Position numbers and translations under genes: made by a program
The notes under the pieces: model-generated
The model's database searches: none
The model's input: the letters and a program-made list of their open reading frames with translations, nothing else
What the model was told of the DNA's origin: nothing
NCBI GenBank assembly: GCA_947625915.1
Contig: CANQPX010000011.1
Location: 1-54,184 of the forward strand
Direction: 5' to 3'
Source: an uncultured Clostridia bacterium
GTDB lineage: Bacteria; Bacillota; Clostridia; Oscillospirales; Ruminococcaceae
DNA: 54,184 nucleotides
Shown here: positions 42,338-51,899 of the stretch, piece after piece
Layout: each line of letters begins with the position of its first letter
Numbering within the stretch: the stretch's first letter is position 1

Positions 42338-42366
42338 GGCGCAGGAGAGTATCCTGCGCCTTATTT
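42338..42366 (-). terminator. Terminator hairpin right of repeat copy 8
   Basis: GGCGCAGGA-gagta-TCCTGCGCC, the second copy of the 23-bp direct repeat, 10-15 bp after the DUF4317 gene stop on the minus strand. Confidence 0.85.
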
Positions 42367-42375
42367 ATTTAAAAA

Positions 42376-43509
42376 TTACTGAACGCTTGTTGTAAGACCG
42401 TTTATTGAAATGCTCGGATCATCGAGATCTATTATAAGACACCGTCTGCCGTTTATAACGCTTGTACGAACTTTGTCGGTTGCATCACGGCTTATGTTGA
42501 CGGTGATCTCGGGCGTGGCAAGAACGGTTTTGCTGACAATGAGATTTTCGGCGGTAAGCCCGTCAGCACTGCCGACTTTTTCTTTGAATACCGCGGGAAG
42601 TGCGTCAAGCTTTTCACTGCTTACTCCCGCGTCAAAAAGTATGCCGTGGAGCTTGTTGTCGTCGATAAGCGGAAGTTCCGTTTCGTCCTTTGATCTTATG
42701 ACGATATCGCGTATCGCTTCGTTTACCTGAGTGATTACCGTGTAACTCAGTTCGTCCGCTACCACATCGGTAAGCACTTGTTGGAAAGTTTCCCTTTCGT
42801 TCTGGCATGACATGGTGAATTCACAGCCGAGAACATTTTCTACCACGGAAATATTTGGTTTTTTCGGAGTGGCGGTGTAATACATCACATTGTTCACATC
42901 GGGACTTCTGTCGCTGAAAACGGGATAAAGGAAACCATCGGTAGGTTTGCGGCTGATGATGAGTTCGTTGTTCATTTTTTTGACGATAGCGTTATTTTCG
43001 CTGTCGAACATGAGTCCGTCGTTTCCCGTATCGACGGGGCATATGGCGGTAACGATGAAATTGTATTCATAGTCCGCTTCGTCATATGTATCATCGTTTT
43101 TGTCTTTGGAAGCTATGCTGTAGGAGCAATAGCCGATCATCACCGCATATGCTTTTTCGTATTCCATGTTGTTTATGATGCGTTCGAGGAGCATGGCGTT
43201 GGCGGCTTCATCGGTGAGTTTTCCTTTAAGAGCGGAGTAAAGAACGCTCTGCGCGCCGTTCTCGCCGTATTCACTGTTGGGAAAACCGTATTCCATGAGG
43301 TTTTTCCCGACGCTGCCGCTGAGAACTTTTTTCAGTGACTCCAACATTACCGCGCCCTCGTCCTCGGGGATAAGAGAATACAGTTTATTTTCGCTGCAGC
43401 GGATATTTTTCTGCGGATCGACGTATACCGAGATAACGTGTTCCAGTGTGAAAAAGCCGCTTGAGTCGGTAAAATTCTTTTTTATCTCTGCAATTTCTTT
43501 TTTATTCAT
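42376..43509 (-). CDS. DUF4317 family protein
   Basis: The 377-residue soluble protein starts MNKKEIAEIKKNF, the typical DUF4317 opening, with YVDPQKNIRCSENKLYSLIPEDE and a long middle domain. The function of the family is not known to me. ATG 43509 fits the family start; AAAGGA lies 11 bp upstream, and the in-frame ATG at 43533 is the alternative. It has its own promoter containing a LexA-like box. Confidence 0.8.
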   Translation of the reverse strand: MNKKEIAEIKKNFTDSSGFFTLEHVISVYVDPQKNIRCSENKLYSLIPEDEGAVMLESLKKVLSGSVGKNLMEYGFPNSEYGENGAQSVLYSALKGKLTDEAANAMLLERIINNMEYEKAYAVMIGYCSYSIASKDKNDDTYDEADYEYNFIVTAICPVDTGNDGLMFDSENNAIVKKMNNELIISRKPTDGFLYPVFSDRSPDVNNVMYYTATPKKPNISVVENVLGCEFTMSCQNERETFQQVLTDVVADELSYTVITQVNEAIRDIVIRSKDETELPLIDDNKLHGILFDAGVSSEKLDALPAVFKEKVGSADGLTAENLIVSKTVLATPEITVNISRDATDKVRTSVINGRRCLIIDLDDPSISINGLTTSVQ

Positions 43510-43541
43510 TATAAAAACATTCCTTTCAGTCATTAAAGAAC

Positions 43542-43570
43542 ATTATAACACAAAAACGAATGTTCGTCAA
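43542..43570 (-). promoter_or_regulatory. Promoter of the DUF4317 gene
   Basis: TTGACG (43565-43570) and TATAAT (43542-43547) on the minus strand are 17 bp apart. Confidence 0.88.
43554..43567 (-). promoter_or_regulatory. LexA-like box inside the DUF4317 promoter
   Basis: CGAAC-ATTC-GTTT on the minus strand, within the spacer next to the -35, matches the GAACNNNNGTTT form of clostridial LexA sites and the left half of the Bacillus site. Confidence 0.45.
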
Positions 43571-43663
43571 GACTTTTTCCTCAAAAAAACGCTTTGTTCC
43601 GCAGGGCGGGGAAAGGACTGTAAAATTTTTTTGCATTTTTTTAATAAAATTTTTATTTTCCTA

Positions 43664-43692
43664 TTGATTTATTTTGTGCAATATGGTATAAT
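43664..43692 (+). promoter_or_regulatory. Promoter of the chemotaxis receptor gene
   Basis: TTGATT (43664-43669) and TATAAT (43687-43692) are 17 bp apart, 72 bp before the start. Confidence 0.8.
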
Positions 43693-43764
43693 TTATCTAT
43701 ATTTTATACATCAGCCCGATAGATGACAAGATATTTGCCATTATATTTACAAGGAGTTGCGCTT

Positions 43765-45795
43765 ATGAATGAAAAAAACAAAGTCTGTAAAGTAGGTCTG
43801 CATATCTCGCTTATGGTACTGGTGATACAGGCGGTAGTATTTCTTATACTCTTCCTGCTGATAAACGGCTCGGTGTCGGGCTCGGCTAAGGACAACGCTG
43901 TCAACAGCATGAAAAACGCTGCCCTTGACCGCTCGGAGATCATAATGAATTATGTCCGTTCGGCAGAGGACAGCCTTACAGCTTACCTGAAAGCCGACCA
44001 GATATACGATATGCTGAAAGATCAGTCCGATCCCGAAAAATCAGCTGCGGCACAGGCTTATACCGAAAATTTCGGCGCGGATCTCACAAACCTTGAAGGT
44101 ATCTACGCAAGCAGTTGGGATACACTTGTTCTTACACATACGAACTCCGGTTCTATCGGAATGATAACCCGTAAGGACGAGAGCAGCAGAAATGCGCTCC
44201 ATGGAGCTATGCTCGCGGCAAACGGCGTGTATAATACGGGAATAATCATTTCCCCCGCCAGCGGCGAACAGATAGTATCCATGTATAAAGCCGTCAAAGA
44301 TGAGAACGGCGATCCGATAGGACTTGGCGGAATAGGTATCTTTACAAAAGGTCTTGTTGACAAACTTAACGAACTTCCGCTCAACGGTATCCCGAGCGCG
44401 GAATATTACCTTGTAAATACCGAAACCGGAGAATACATATTCCACCCCGATACGGAGAAGATCGCAACAGTTGCCGATGAGGAGTTTGTTAAAAATATCA
44501 TAGAAAATGTAAAAGGAAAAGACAGCGGCATATGCGACAGTATCGCATATGAACAGGACGGCACGTCATATATTGCCGCTTATAACAGCATAAGCAGTTA
44601 CGGCTGGGTATTTATCGTTTCCGATACAAGAGCAGAAGTGTATGCTTCCGCTACAAGGCTAAGTATAATGCTCGTTGTTATCTGCCTTATCAGCGCGATA
44701 GTGCTTGCGGCACTGGTCTACTTGCTTATAAACGCGGCGGTAAGACCTATCAAAAATATCGAGAACTCCATCGTTTCCATTGGAGATCTGCGCCTTGACG
44801 CGGCTCATGACATCAGCAGGTACACTTCACGCAGCGATGAGATCGGAAGTATTGCCAAGTCGGCTGAAAGACTCAGCAGCAACATCAAAAACTCCGTCAA
44901 TGACATCGGAAGGATCCTCGGTGAAATGGCAAACGAAAATCTCACTGTTGATGTTGACCTTAATAAAGGTCTTTATATCGGCGATCTTGAAGTGCTGCAC
45001 AGGGATCTTAGAACGATAAAAGAAAACCTTGTACAGGTAATAAGCAATATATATGTTTCCTCGGAGCAGGTAAACGCGGGTTCGGATCAGGTAGCTGCGG
45101 CTGCACAGATGCTTTCCGAAGGTACAATAGATCAATCGGCTTCAATTGATGAAGTTGTCAACAGCATAGGCGAAATAAACGAAAGGAACAGATCAAATGC
45201 CGACAGCTGCATGAGAGCAAGCGAACTTATTTCCCAGACGTCCGATTATGTAAATACGGTCGACGGAAAGATGTCCAATCTTACCGAAGCGATGAACAAC
45301 ATCAACAGGTCTTCCGGTCAGATAGGAAATATCATGAAAACCATTGAGGATATAGCGTTCCAGACGAATATACTTGCGCTGAACGCGGCTGTTGAAGCTG
45401 CAAGGGCAGGCGAAGCGGGAAAAGGATTTGCAGTCGTTGCGGACGAGGTAAGAAATCTTGCCGCAAAATCTTCCGAAGCCGTGAAAGATACGGCGGTGCT
45501 TATCGAGGAATCCATAAACGCCGTAAACAACGGTGCGTCTATAATGGAAGATACAGCGTCCGCCATGAAGCAGCTTGATGAACACACTGAGTCGGTAAGG
45601 AACATCATCGAGAATATTTCCGAATCCAACAATATACAGCTTGAAAAGACCGAAAAGATCAATGCTGACATTGTGCGCATATCCGACATAGTGCAGTCCA
45701 ATTCCGCCACAGCGGAGGAATGTGCGGCTGCTGCGGAGGAGCTTTCGGGTCAGTCAAGTGTGCTTAAAGATCTTATCGGAAGGTTCAGTTTTTAA
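43765..45795 (+). CDS. Methyl-accepting chemotaxis protein
   Basis: The 676-residue receptor has a membrane helix at about 14-36, an extracellular Cache-type sensor (about 40-300, with [17 protein letters not shown] near its end), a second helix (about 307-330), a HAMP region and a cytoplasmic signalling domain. The hairpin tip reads [24 protein letters not shown] (the near-invariant MCP motif). It signals to CheA. AAGGAG fixes ATG 43765. No che or flagellar genes are nearby. It ends at a bidirectional terminator. Confidence 0.93.
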   Translation: MNEKNKVCKVGLHISLMVLVIQAVVFLILFLLINGSVSGSAKDNAVNSMKNAALDRSEIIMNYVRSAEDSLTAYLKADQIYDMLKDQSDPEKSAAAQAYTENFGADLTNLEGIYASSWDTLVLTHTNSGSIGMITRKDESSRNALHGAMLAANGVYNTGIIISPASGEQIVSMYKAVKDENGDPIGLGGIGIFTKGLVDKLNELPLNGIPSAEYYLVNTETGEYIFHPDTEKIATVADEEFVKNIIENVKGKDSGICDSIAYEQDGTSYIAAYNSISSYGWVFIVSDTRAEVYASATRLSIMLVVICLISAIVLAALVYLLINAAVRPIKNIENSIVSIGDLRLDAAHDISRYTSRSDEIGSIAKSAERLSSNIKNSVNDIGRILGEMANENLTVDVDLNKGLYIGDLEVLHRDLRTIKENLVQVISNIYVSSEQVNAGSDQVAAAAQMLSEGTIDQSASIDEVVNSIGEINERNRSNADSCMRASELISQTSDYVNTVDGKMSNLTEAMNNINRSSGQIGNIMKTIEDIAFQTNILALNAAVEAARAGEAGKGFAVVADEVRNLAAKSSEAVKDTAVLIEESINAVNNGASIMEDTASAMKQLDEHTESVRNIIENISESNNIQLEKTEKINADIVRISDIVQSNSATAEECAAAAEELSGQSSVLKDLIGRFSF

Positions 45796-45821
45796 AATTT
45801 CCCGTATTAAACATAAAAAAG

Positions 45822-45858
45822 AAAGCGAAATGCCGATTTTTTGGCATTTCGCTTTTTG
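45822..45858. terminator. Bidirectional terminator between MCP and the GH13 gene
   Basis: AAAGCGAAATGCC and GGCATTTCGCTTT form a 13-bp stem with A-rich and T-rich flanks. No repeat element is inserted. Confidence 0.92.
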
Positions 45859-45859
45859 C

Positions 45860-47593
45860 TCATTCGGGAATATATTCAAATCTCGGCTTTACATTTCCGT
45901 GATCGTCAACATCTTCAAGAAACATCTTCAGCGGACGTACCCAGACAGTCGGCTTGTCATAGATCTGCATATATACCGCTTGCTCCTCGCAAGTCTCGTG
46001 ATCTTTTGCAACATTCAGAACTACATAATCTCCGCCTTTGAAATGCTTGTAATGTCCCCCGATAACGATCTTCCGTCCTTCCGGAACGCCAAGTCCGCGG
46101 GTACCGTTATTTTTCGGTTCGGACTGTTCCGGCTGCGGAACAGGCTCTGCTGCGGGAACAGGAGCAGGAGTTTCCTCGGCTTTTGGAGTTTCGGGAACGA
46201 TCATTTCCTCGGAAATATTTTCAAGCTTCGGAGCAGTATCGCTGTTAACAAGTATCATTGACTTGTTCTGCGGAACGGTGATCTCAGCATTCCCGCCGCC
46301 GAACTTCTGTCCGCTGAGAAGATCGGTAAGACTTCCGTACGGCGTGTTGAACCTGAATGTATAGTCGCCGTCGCTTATGTTAAGAGCAATATATGCAATA
46401 TCTCCGTTAAGTTCGCGCTTGAAAAGGAAAGTCTGGTTTTTCAGATCCATTTTTGCATAGGAACCCGACTGTATCGCAGGAAGCGACATTCTTACTGCAC
46501 CAAGTTTTGAAATATGTTTCAGAAGTTCATCGTTCCTGTCGGGAATGTTGTTGAGTTCAAGGCAAGGGCGTATTGCTCTGTCAGCGTCTGCTCCCTGACC
46601 TTTTGCACCGTAAATGCCGAACTCACTTCCGTAATATATTGACGGAACGCCGTACATTCCGTACATCATCGTATAGCAGCACTGAGCATGAGCGGGGTTT
46701 TTCAGAACGGACATAAGGCGCGCAACATCATGGTTATCAAGGAAGTTGTACATATAAATATTGCCGTACTGACCCATCTGGTACTCTATGGAGTGCGCGA
46801 TCTCAAAATAATTCCTGTCGTTATGTGAGGAGTAAATTCCCTTGTAGCACTGGTAATTTGTAACACAGTCGAACATATCTCCGTTTGCCCAACGATTGTA
46901 CTGACCGTGGATAATTTCGCCCATGAGCCAGAAATCGGGACGGAGTTCACGCGTAAAATTGTGTATCCTCTTGATAAAATCATCGGTAAGGCAATCTGCG
47001 GCATCAAAGCGTATGCCGTCAATGCCGAACTTTTCTATCCACATTTTTACCGCGCCGAAAAGGTGTTCAACGACTTCGTTGTTCCAGAGGTTGAGTTTTA
47101 CAAGGTTATAGTGACCGTTCCAGCCTTCGTAGGAAAAGTTGTCGCCGTAAGGTGATCTGCCGCCGAAATTTACGCCTGCGAACCAGTCTTTGCAACGCGA
47201 ACCCTGACCGTTCTGCTGTAAGTCTTTGAAAGCGAAATGATCTCTGCCCACATGGTTGAAAACGCCGTCGAGTATAACGCGTATGCCGTTTTTATGGAGT
47301 TCATCGCAGACATGAGCGAACTCATCATTTGTACCGAGACGCTTGTCGATGGTATAATAATCGGTGGTATCGTAGCCGTGTTCAAAAGACTCAAATACGG
47401 GACCGAAATAAACAGCGTTCATATTTAATTCTTTAAGGTGAGGTATCCAGTCGATAACTTTAAGGATACGTCCTTTTTCAAGATCTTTGGCTTCGGAGCG
47501 GAATTTTTCGCAGCCGCAGAAACCGAGAGGGTATATGTGGTAGATGCTTGTTTTTTCTATCCAATGTGACAATTTAAACGACCCCATTTCCAT
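45860..47593 (-). CDS. GH13 alpha-amylase-family enzyme fused to a DUF1653 domain
   Basis: The 577-residue cytoplasmic protein has the GH13 barrel (about 15-400). The catalytic residues are in GIRFDAAD (nucleophile Asp), LMGEI (acid Glu) and LDNHD (third Asp), with DGVFNHVG before them. A C-terminal beta domain, a Pro/Glu linker (470-500) and a DUF1653 module (GGHYKHFKGGDYVVL ... WVRPLKMFLEDV ... RFEYIPE) follow. GH13 enzymes act on alpha-glucans; DUF1653 usually stands alone. No signal peptide. The ATG has no clear RBS; the TTG at 47572 with GGGG upstream may be the true start. Confidence 0.9.
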   Translation of the reverse strand: MEMGSFKLSHWIEKTSIYHIYPLGFCGCEKFRSEAKDLEKGRILKVIDWIPHLKELNMNAVYFGPVFESFEHGYDTTDYYTIDKRLGTNDEFAHVCDELHKNGIRVILDGVFNHVGRDHFAFKDLQQNGQGSRCKDWFAGVNFGGRSPYGDNFSYEGWNGHYNLVKLNLWNNEVVEHLFGAVKMWIEKFGIDGIRFDAADCLTDDFIKRIHNFTRELRPDFWLMGEIIHGQYNRWANGDMFDCVTNYQCYKGIYSSHNDRNYFEIAHSIEYQMGQYGNIYMYNFLDNHDVARLMSVLKNPAHAQCCYTMMYGMYGVPSIYYGSEFGIYGAKGQGADADRAIRPCLELNNIPDRNDELLKHISKLGAVRMSLPAIQSGSYAKMDLKNQTFLFKRELNGDIAYIALNISDGDYTFRFNTPYGSLTDLLSGQKFGGGNAEITVPQNKSMILVNSDTAPKLENISEEMIVPETPKAEETPAPVPAAEPVPQPEQSEPKNNGTRGLGVPEGRKIVIGGHYKHFKGGDYVVLNVAKDHETCEEQAVYMQIYDKPTVWVRPLKMFLEDVDDHGNVKPRFEYIPE

Positions 47594-47680
47594 TAATACT
47601 GATTTGTATATTATAACATATTTTTCTTACTAAATAATGACTTTTGATAAAATTTTTATTAAATTAAAATGCCGTGAAAA

Positions 47681-47723
47681 CTATAAAAAGCGGCAGACGT
47701 TCCGTAACGGAGCATCTGCCGCT
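47681..47723 (-). terminator. Terminator of the 96-residue ORF
   Basis: AGCGGCAGA and TCTGCCGCT arms enclose a smaller CC/GG stem, with TTTTTATAG after it on the minus strand, 35 bp past the stop. Confidence 0.85.
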
Positions 47724-47757
47724 CTTTACTGCTTGATATCAGATCAAAAATACTGCT

Positions 47758-48048
47758 TCATATGTATTCGCGGATAGCGTTCATTCCTTTTTCGGAAAGG
47801 ACGTTACACATACTTGCGGGAAGTGAACCGTATTCATGTACAACAACATCTGCGCGGAAATTTCCTTTCATGCTGAAAAGAAATTCGATGTTATCGATAA
47901 AATACCCCCTGTTTTTAAGATCCATGCAGGCGTCGTAAATAAATTTCCCGTCATGTTCGGCTAAAAGGTAATTCATTGACTTGCGATCCGGCGTATCGTT
48001 GAATGCGAGCAGGATCTCAGTCTGAGTAAAAGTAAGTTCATCAGACAT
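47758..48048 (-). CDS. Hypothetical 96-residue protein
   Basis: I do not recognise the family. The protein is soluble and mixed alpha/beta (MSDELTFTQTEILLAFNDTP, ending NVLSEKGMNAIREYI), with FTQTEILLAF suggesting a small DNA-binding or adaptor helix only loosely. The ATG at 48048 follows GGGGGA by about 8 bp; the 14-codon extension is rejected. It is a single gene with perfect promoter and terminator, which supports real expression. It is divergent from the GGDEF gene. Confidence 0.7.
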   Translation of the reverse strand: MSDELTFTQTEILLAFNDTPDRKSMNYLLAEHDGKFIYDACMDLKNRGYFIDNIEFLFSMKGNFRADVVVHEYGSLPASMCNVLSEKGMNAIREYI

Positions 48049-48078
48049 TTTTAATTCCCCCATGTGCTTTTTCTTTAC

Positions 48079-48107
48079 ATTATAACACATTGTTTAAAAA
48101 ATGTCAA
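48079..48107 (-). promoter_or_regulatory. Promoter of the 96-residue ORF
   Basis: TTGACA (48102-48107) and TATAAT (48079-48084) are 17 bp apart on the minus strand; both perfect. Confidence 0.9.
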
Positions 48108-48156
48108 CAGAAAAATTTGAATAACATATATCGAAGAAATAACTGCACGCAATGTC

Positions 48157-48185
48157 TTGACAAATCTGCGGTAATGTGGTATTAT
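48157..48185 (+). promoter_or_regulatory. Promoter of the GGDEF gene
   Basis: TTGACA (48157-48162) and TATTAT (48180-48185) are 17 bp apart. Confidence 0.85.
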
Positions 48186-48228
48186 TTACTATATATAATC
48201 CTTTTCACGAAGGGCGTGGAACTTGTAC

Positions 48229-49962
48229 ATGAAAAACAAAATAAATAAAAACAATATCTTAAAAAATATAATAATTTTTTTATATATTGCACTTTTACTT
48301 ATGTTCGTGGGCGTGATAATTTACCTTGCCGCAAGATGCGGTCAGCCGTCAATGAAAGACGATCTGTACAGCGGTTCTCAGGATTATGAGTACGGCTGGA
48401 TAACTGCCGACGGCACCGAAGCGGATATTTCCGCTCTGCAAAAACTCGACTATGCTCCATATGAGGAATTTTCCCTTTACAATACATTGCCGGAAAATTT
48501 GCCCGAGGGCAGCAGCTTGTTTTTCAGAAGCAAAAATATATTCTTTTCCGTATATGTTGACGGCGAAAAAGTCTATGATCCGCACGTCCCCGAAAGCATA
48601 TTCTATACCGACGCTTTCGGCACAAGATGGAGCTGTATACCGCTGCTGAAAGAAAACAGCGGCAAAACCATAGAGATACGCATGACAAAAGTTTATGAAA
48701 GCTCGCGTTCGAGCATTGACAATATCCGTATCGGAAATTCGGGCGGCGTCATAATGGATACGATATACGGAAAGATCACCTCCTTCGTTACCTGCATACT
48801 TATGCTGTTTACGGCTCTGCTGCTCGTGATAGCGGATATCCCCGTCAACGCACAGTCCCATAAGAACCATGAACTTTTTTTCCTCGGGCTGTTTGCTTTC
48901 AGCATATCGGCATGGTGCCTTTCGGAAACAAATCTCGTTCAGTTCTTCTTTGATGACAGCAGAATGATGCAGGTAGTTTCCTGTACGGCACTGATGTTCA
49001 TACCCGTGCCGATGATGCTTTACCTTAACGCGGCTTTCGGTTTCAAGCACAAATGGCTCACACCTGTTTTCTGCATATCGTCCGAAGCGGAGATACTTAC
49101 CTGTTGGATACTGCACTTCCTTAAAATAACCGACATACACCATACAATGACGCTTACGCATATTTTCCTCGGACTTTGCGCGGTTATAATGTTCAGCGTG
49201 AATATCCGTAACATAATCGTTTCGGGGAAAAATGCTTCTCCGCTGATATACCGCATACTCAGGGGAAGCGGATTTGTCTGCGTTTCATTAGCTGCGGTGA
49301 TAGACATTATCAGATATTACCGCGGCGGTTCAACGGACAGCGCGATGTTCGTCCGCATAGGATTGCTGATATATATAATCTGCTACGGCATATCCAGCCT
49401 TGAAAATACCGTAAAAGCCGTAAAATTAGGTGTCCGCGCCGAATTCGTCAGCAAACTTGCTTACAGCGACGGTCTTACGGGAATAGGCAACCGCACAGCT
49501 TTCAAAGAATGTCTTTCCGAGCTTGAAAGCGAAAAACGCCCCGGCGAACTGGGGATCATTATGTTCGATGTGAACGATCTTAAATATGTCAATGATAACC
49601 TCGGTCATGACCACGGAGACAGTATGCTAATATGCAGTGCGGACGTAATACGCAGTTCTTTTGAAAATTACGGTGGAAAATGTTTCAGGATAGGCGGAGA
49701 TGAATTCGTCGTTATCCTTAAAGGTGATAATGTTTCGGAAATATATGAACGCGGAATAAAAAAATTCAGCGCAGCTATCGCCGCACACAATGAACTTCCC
49801 GATAAGGATTTCGTACTCAGCATAGCGCACGGATTTGCGCTTTATGAACAGTCTCCTGAGGAAAACACTCTGAATGATGTCTATAAACTTGCGGATCAGA
49901 GAATGTATGACAATAAGAAAATGATAAAAGCTTCACGAAGAACGGCTGTGCCGGCAGTGTGA
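48229..49962 (+). CDS. Membrane diguanylate cyclase (GGDEF) with 7TM-DISM-like region
   Basis: The 577-residue protein has an N-terminal helix (about 10-32), an extracellular beta-sandwich (about 40-185), about seven further membrane helices (190-390) and a GGDEF domain (about 410-565). The active site RIGGDEFVVIL is intact, with DVNDLKYVNDNLGHDHGD as the upstream metal site. It should make cyclic di-GMP in response to an outside ligand. The TTG at 48223 is 8 bp after AAGGG and is an equally good start. The second metY-like gene follows by 53 bp with no terminator. Confidence 0.92.
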   Translation: MKNKINKNNILKNIIIFLYIALLLMFVGVIIYLAARCGQPSMKDDLYSGSQDYEYGWITADGTEADISALQKLDYAPYEEFSLYNTLPENLPEGSSLFFRSKNIFFSVYVDGEKVYDPHVPESIFYTDAFGTRWSCIPLLKENSGKTIEIRMTKVYESSRSSIDNIRIGNSGGVIMDTIYGKITSFVTCILMLFTALLLVIADIPVNAQSHKNHELFFLGLFAFSISAWCLSETNLVQFFFDDSRMMQVVSCTALMFIPVPMMLYLNAAFGFKHKWLTPVFCISSEAEILTCWILHFLKITDIHHTMTLTHIFLGLCAVIMFSVNIRNIIVSGKNASPLIYRILRGSGFVCVSLAAVIDIIRYYRGGSTDSAMFVRIGLLIYIICYGISSLENTVKAVKLGVRAEFVSKLAYSDGLTGIGNRTAFKECLSELESEKRPGELGIIMFDVNDLKYVNDNLGHDHGDSMLICSADVIRSSFENYGGKCFRIGGDEFVVILKGDNVSEIYERGIKKFSAAIAAHNELPDKDFVLSIAHGFALYEQSPEENTLNDVYKLADQRMYDNKKMIKASRRTAVPAV

Positions 49963-50015
49963 ACGTATTAATGGTACGGAAAAATTTTTCTATGATAGGA
50001 AGGGAATTTTTTAAA

Positions 50016-51302
50016 ATGAAACAGTTAAACGAAAATGCAAAGATCGAAACAAAATGTCTCCATTCCGGTTATACCCCCAAAAACGGCGAGCCGAGAGTTG
50101 TGCCGATAGTCCAGAGCACTACTTATGTCTACGATTCCACAGACGACGTGGCGGCTGTTTTTGACGATCCTACAAAGAGCCTCATTTACTCGCGCTTTGC
50201 AAATCCCACTACAGACGCTGTGGAAAAGAAGATCGCCGCTCTCGAAGGCGGCGCTGCCGCTATGTGTACTTCAAGCGGTCAAGCGGCTTCGCTGCTTTCA
50301 ATATTGAATATCTGCGAAGCGGGGGACAGCTTTATCGCTTCTTCATCTATCTACGGCGGAACGATAAACCTCTTTGCCGTTACGCTTAAAAGAATGGGCA
50401 TTGAGTGTATTTTTGCGGACGTTGACGCTTCCGAAGAAGAACTCAACGCCGCTTTCAAACCGAATACAAAGGCTGTTTTCGGCGAAACTATCGCAAATCC
50501 CGCACTTACCGTTCTGGATATTGAAAAATGGGCAAAAGCCGCTCATGCTCACGGCGTTCCGCTTATCGTTGACAACACTTTTGCAACGCCTGTGCTTTGC
50601 CGTCCTTTTGAATGGGGAGCGGATATAGTTGTTCATTCAACTTCAAAGTATATGGACGGTCACGCGGTGCAAGTGGGCGGAGTTATCGTTGACAGCGGAA
50701 AATTTGACTGGACAAACGGAAAATTCCCCTGCATGACCGAACCCGATGAAAGCTATCACGGGCTTGTTTATACGGAAAAGTATTCTTTTGCGCCGTATAT
50801 CGTAAAAGCAAGAATGCAGCTGATGCGCGACTTCGGCTGCTATCCTGCGGCGAACAGTTCTTTCCTGCTCAATCTCGGTCTGGAAACTCTTGCGGTGAGA
50901 ATGGAACGTTACTGCGAAAATGCAATAAAAGCAGCCGAATTCATTGAGTCTGCGGGAAAAGCAAATTTCGTTTCCTATCCTTCGCTCAAAGGCAGCAAAT
51001 ATTACAGCCTTGCGCAGAAATATCTTCCCAAGGGCGCAAGCGGAGTGATCTCTTTCTCGATAAAAGGCGGACGTGATACCGCAGTTAAATTTATGGACAG
51101 TCTTACACTTGCGTCCAATGAAGTACACGTTGCGGATATACGCACCTGCGTGCTGCACCCCGCTTCGGCAACTCACCGTCAGCTTACCGATGAACAGCTT
51201 GTCGCCGCGGGTATCGACGGCGGACTTATCCGCTTTTCTGTGGGTCTGGAAAATATTGATGATATAATCGCCGATCTTAAACAGGCTTTTGATAAGATCT
51301 GA
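50016..51302 (+). CDS. O-acetylhomoserine sulfhydrylase-like PLP enzyme, second copy
   Basis: The 428-residue enzyme is homologous to the protein at 17924-19225 and has ETKCLHSGYTPKNGEP at the start, SRFANPTTDAVEKKIAALEGG (core ANPTTDAVEKKIAALEGG), VDNTFATPVLCRPFEWGAD and the PLP lysine in VHSTSKYMDGHAVQ. It likely makes homocysteine from O-acetylhomoserine, or acts as a related gamma-lyase. AAGGGAA precedes the ATG. It follows the GGDEF gene and precedes a small membrane protein gene by 42 bp, so the three may form one unit. No riboswitch is present. Confidence 0.9.
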   Translation: MKQLNENAKIETKCLHSGYTPKNGEPRVVPIVQSTTYVYDSTDDVAAVFDDPTKSLIYSRFANPTTDAVEKKIAALEGGAAAMCTSSGQAASLLSILNICEAGDSFIASSSIYGGTINLFAVTLKRMGIECIFADVDASEEELNAAFKPNTKAVFGETIANPALTVLDIEKWAKAAHAHGVPLIVDNTFATPVLCRPFEWGADIVVHSTSKYMDGHAVQVGGVIVDSGKFDWTNGKFPCMTEPDESYHGLVYTEKYSFAPYIVKARMQLMRDFGCYPAANSSFLLNLGLETLAVRMERYCENAIKAAEFIESAGKANFVSYPSLKGSKYYSLAQKYLPKGASGVISFSIKGGRDTAVKFMDSLTLASNEVHVADIRTCVLHPASATHRQLTDEQLVAAGIDGGLIRFSVGLENIDDIIADLKQAFDKI

Positions 51303-51344
51303 ACTTCCGCTCACGGACGGAAATGCTCTGTAGGAGGATACTGA

Positions 51345-51899
51345 TTGTTTAAGAAAATAGATATGTATTTTACCGATAAAAAAAGGCTTGCCGCTGCTCT
51401 GGCGGCAATAGCCTTTGCGGTTTTATGGGCGATACTGTGGAATATTTTCCCCATGGTATTTTACGCGGTATTTTTTGCGGGAACTATAGGCAGCAATGTT
51501 CAGCTGATACTGCTGAACATTGTAGTGCTGCTTCCGCTTTTTTTCATTTTTACAAAACTGACCGCCTCGGATCTCAGCTTTTGCAGGACAGTTTTGCTGA
51601 ATATCCTGCTTATTGCGGCGGTGGAATATGTTTTCTCCGTTTTTATGTTCAGCGATCGTTTTTATATATGCATAATTGCATATATCCTGCACGCTGCGGT
51701 GAATGTCCCGATCTTCGGAAGTGCTGCGCTGAAACAAAAAAAGCCCATGAAAGGTATGCGCTCGGAGAATGCTCCGCTTGTTAAGGCAATAAAAGAGCAG
51801 CCCGTTATTACCATAGTATGGGCTGCTGCATTTGCATTTGTTTCTGACGCGCTGTGCATCGCGCTTATGTATATTATAGCAAGACTTTACGCTTATTGA
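51345..51899 (+). CDS. Small polytopic membrane protein of unknown function
   Basis: The 184-residue protein has about five hydrophobic helices (residues 15-37, 40-56, 58-72, 80-100, 105-125, 155-180) and no recognised domain. A TTG start is used, with AGGAGG 7 bp upstream. It lies 42 bp after the second metY-like gene. Its stop overlaps the stop of the convergent C39-like gene by 7 bp. The sequence AATGTTCAGC/GCTGAACATT within it (51495-51521) is a perfect inverted repeat in coding DNA. Confidence 0.72.
   Translation: MFKKIDMYFTDKKRLAAALAAIAFAVLWAILWNIFPMVFYAVFFAGTIGSNVQLILLNIVVLLPLFFIFTKLTASDLSFCRTVLLNILLIAAVEYVFSVFMFSDRFYICIIAYILHAAVNVPIFGSAALKQKKPMKGMRSENAPLVKAIKEQPVITIVWAAAFAFVSDALCIALMYIIARLYAY

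Noticed and set aside
43510-43764. Cyclic-di-GMP riboswitch before the chemotaxis receptor
   Set aside because: The leader lacks the GEMM core; only a promoter and plain leader are visible.
51495-51521. Perfect inverted repeat AATGTTCAGC/GCTGAACATT as an operator or terminator
   Set aside because: It lies inside the coding region of the small membrane protein and encodes a Leu/Val-rich helix; chance or codon repetition is enough to explain it.
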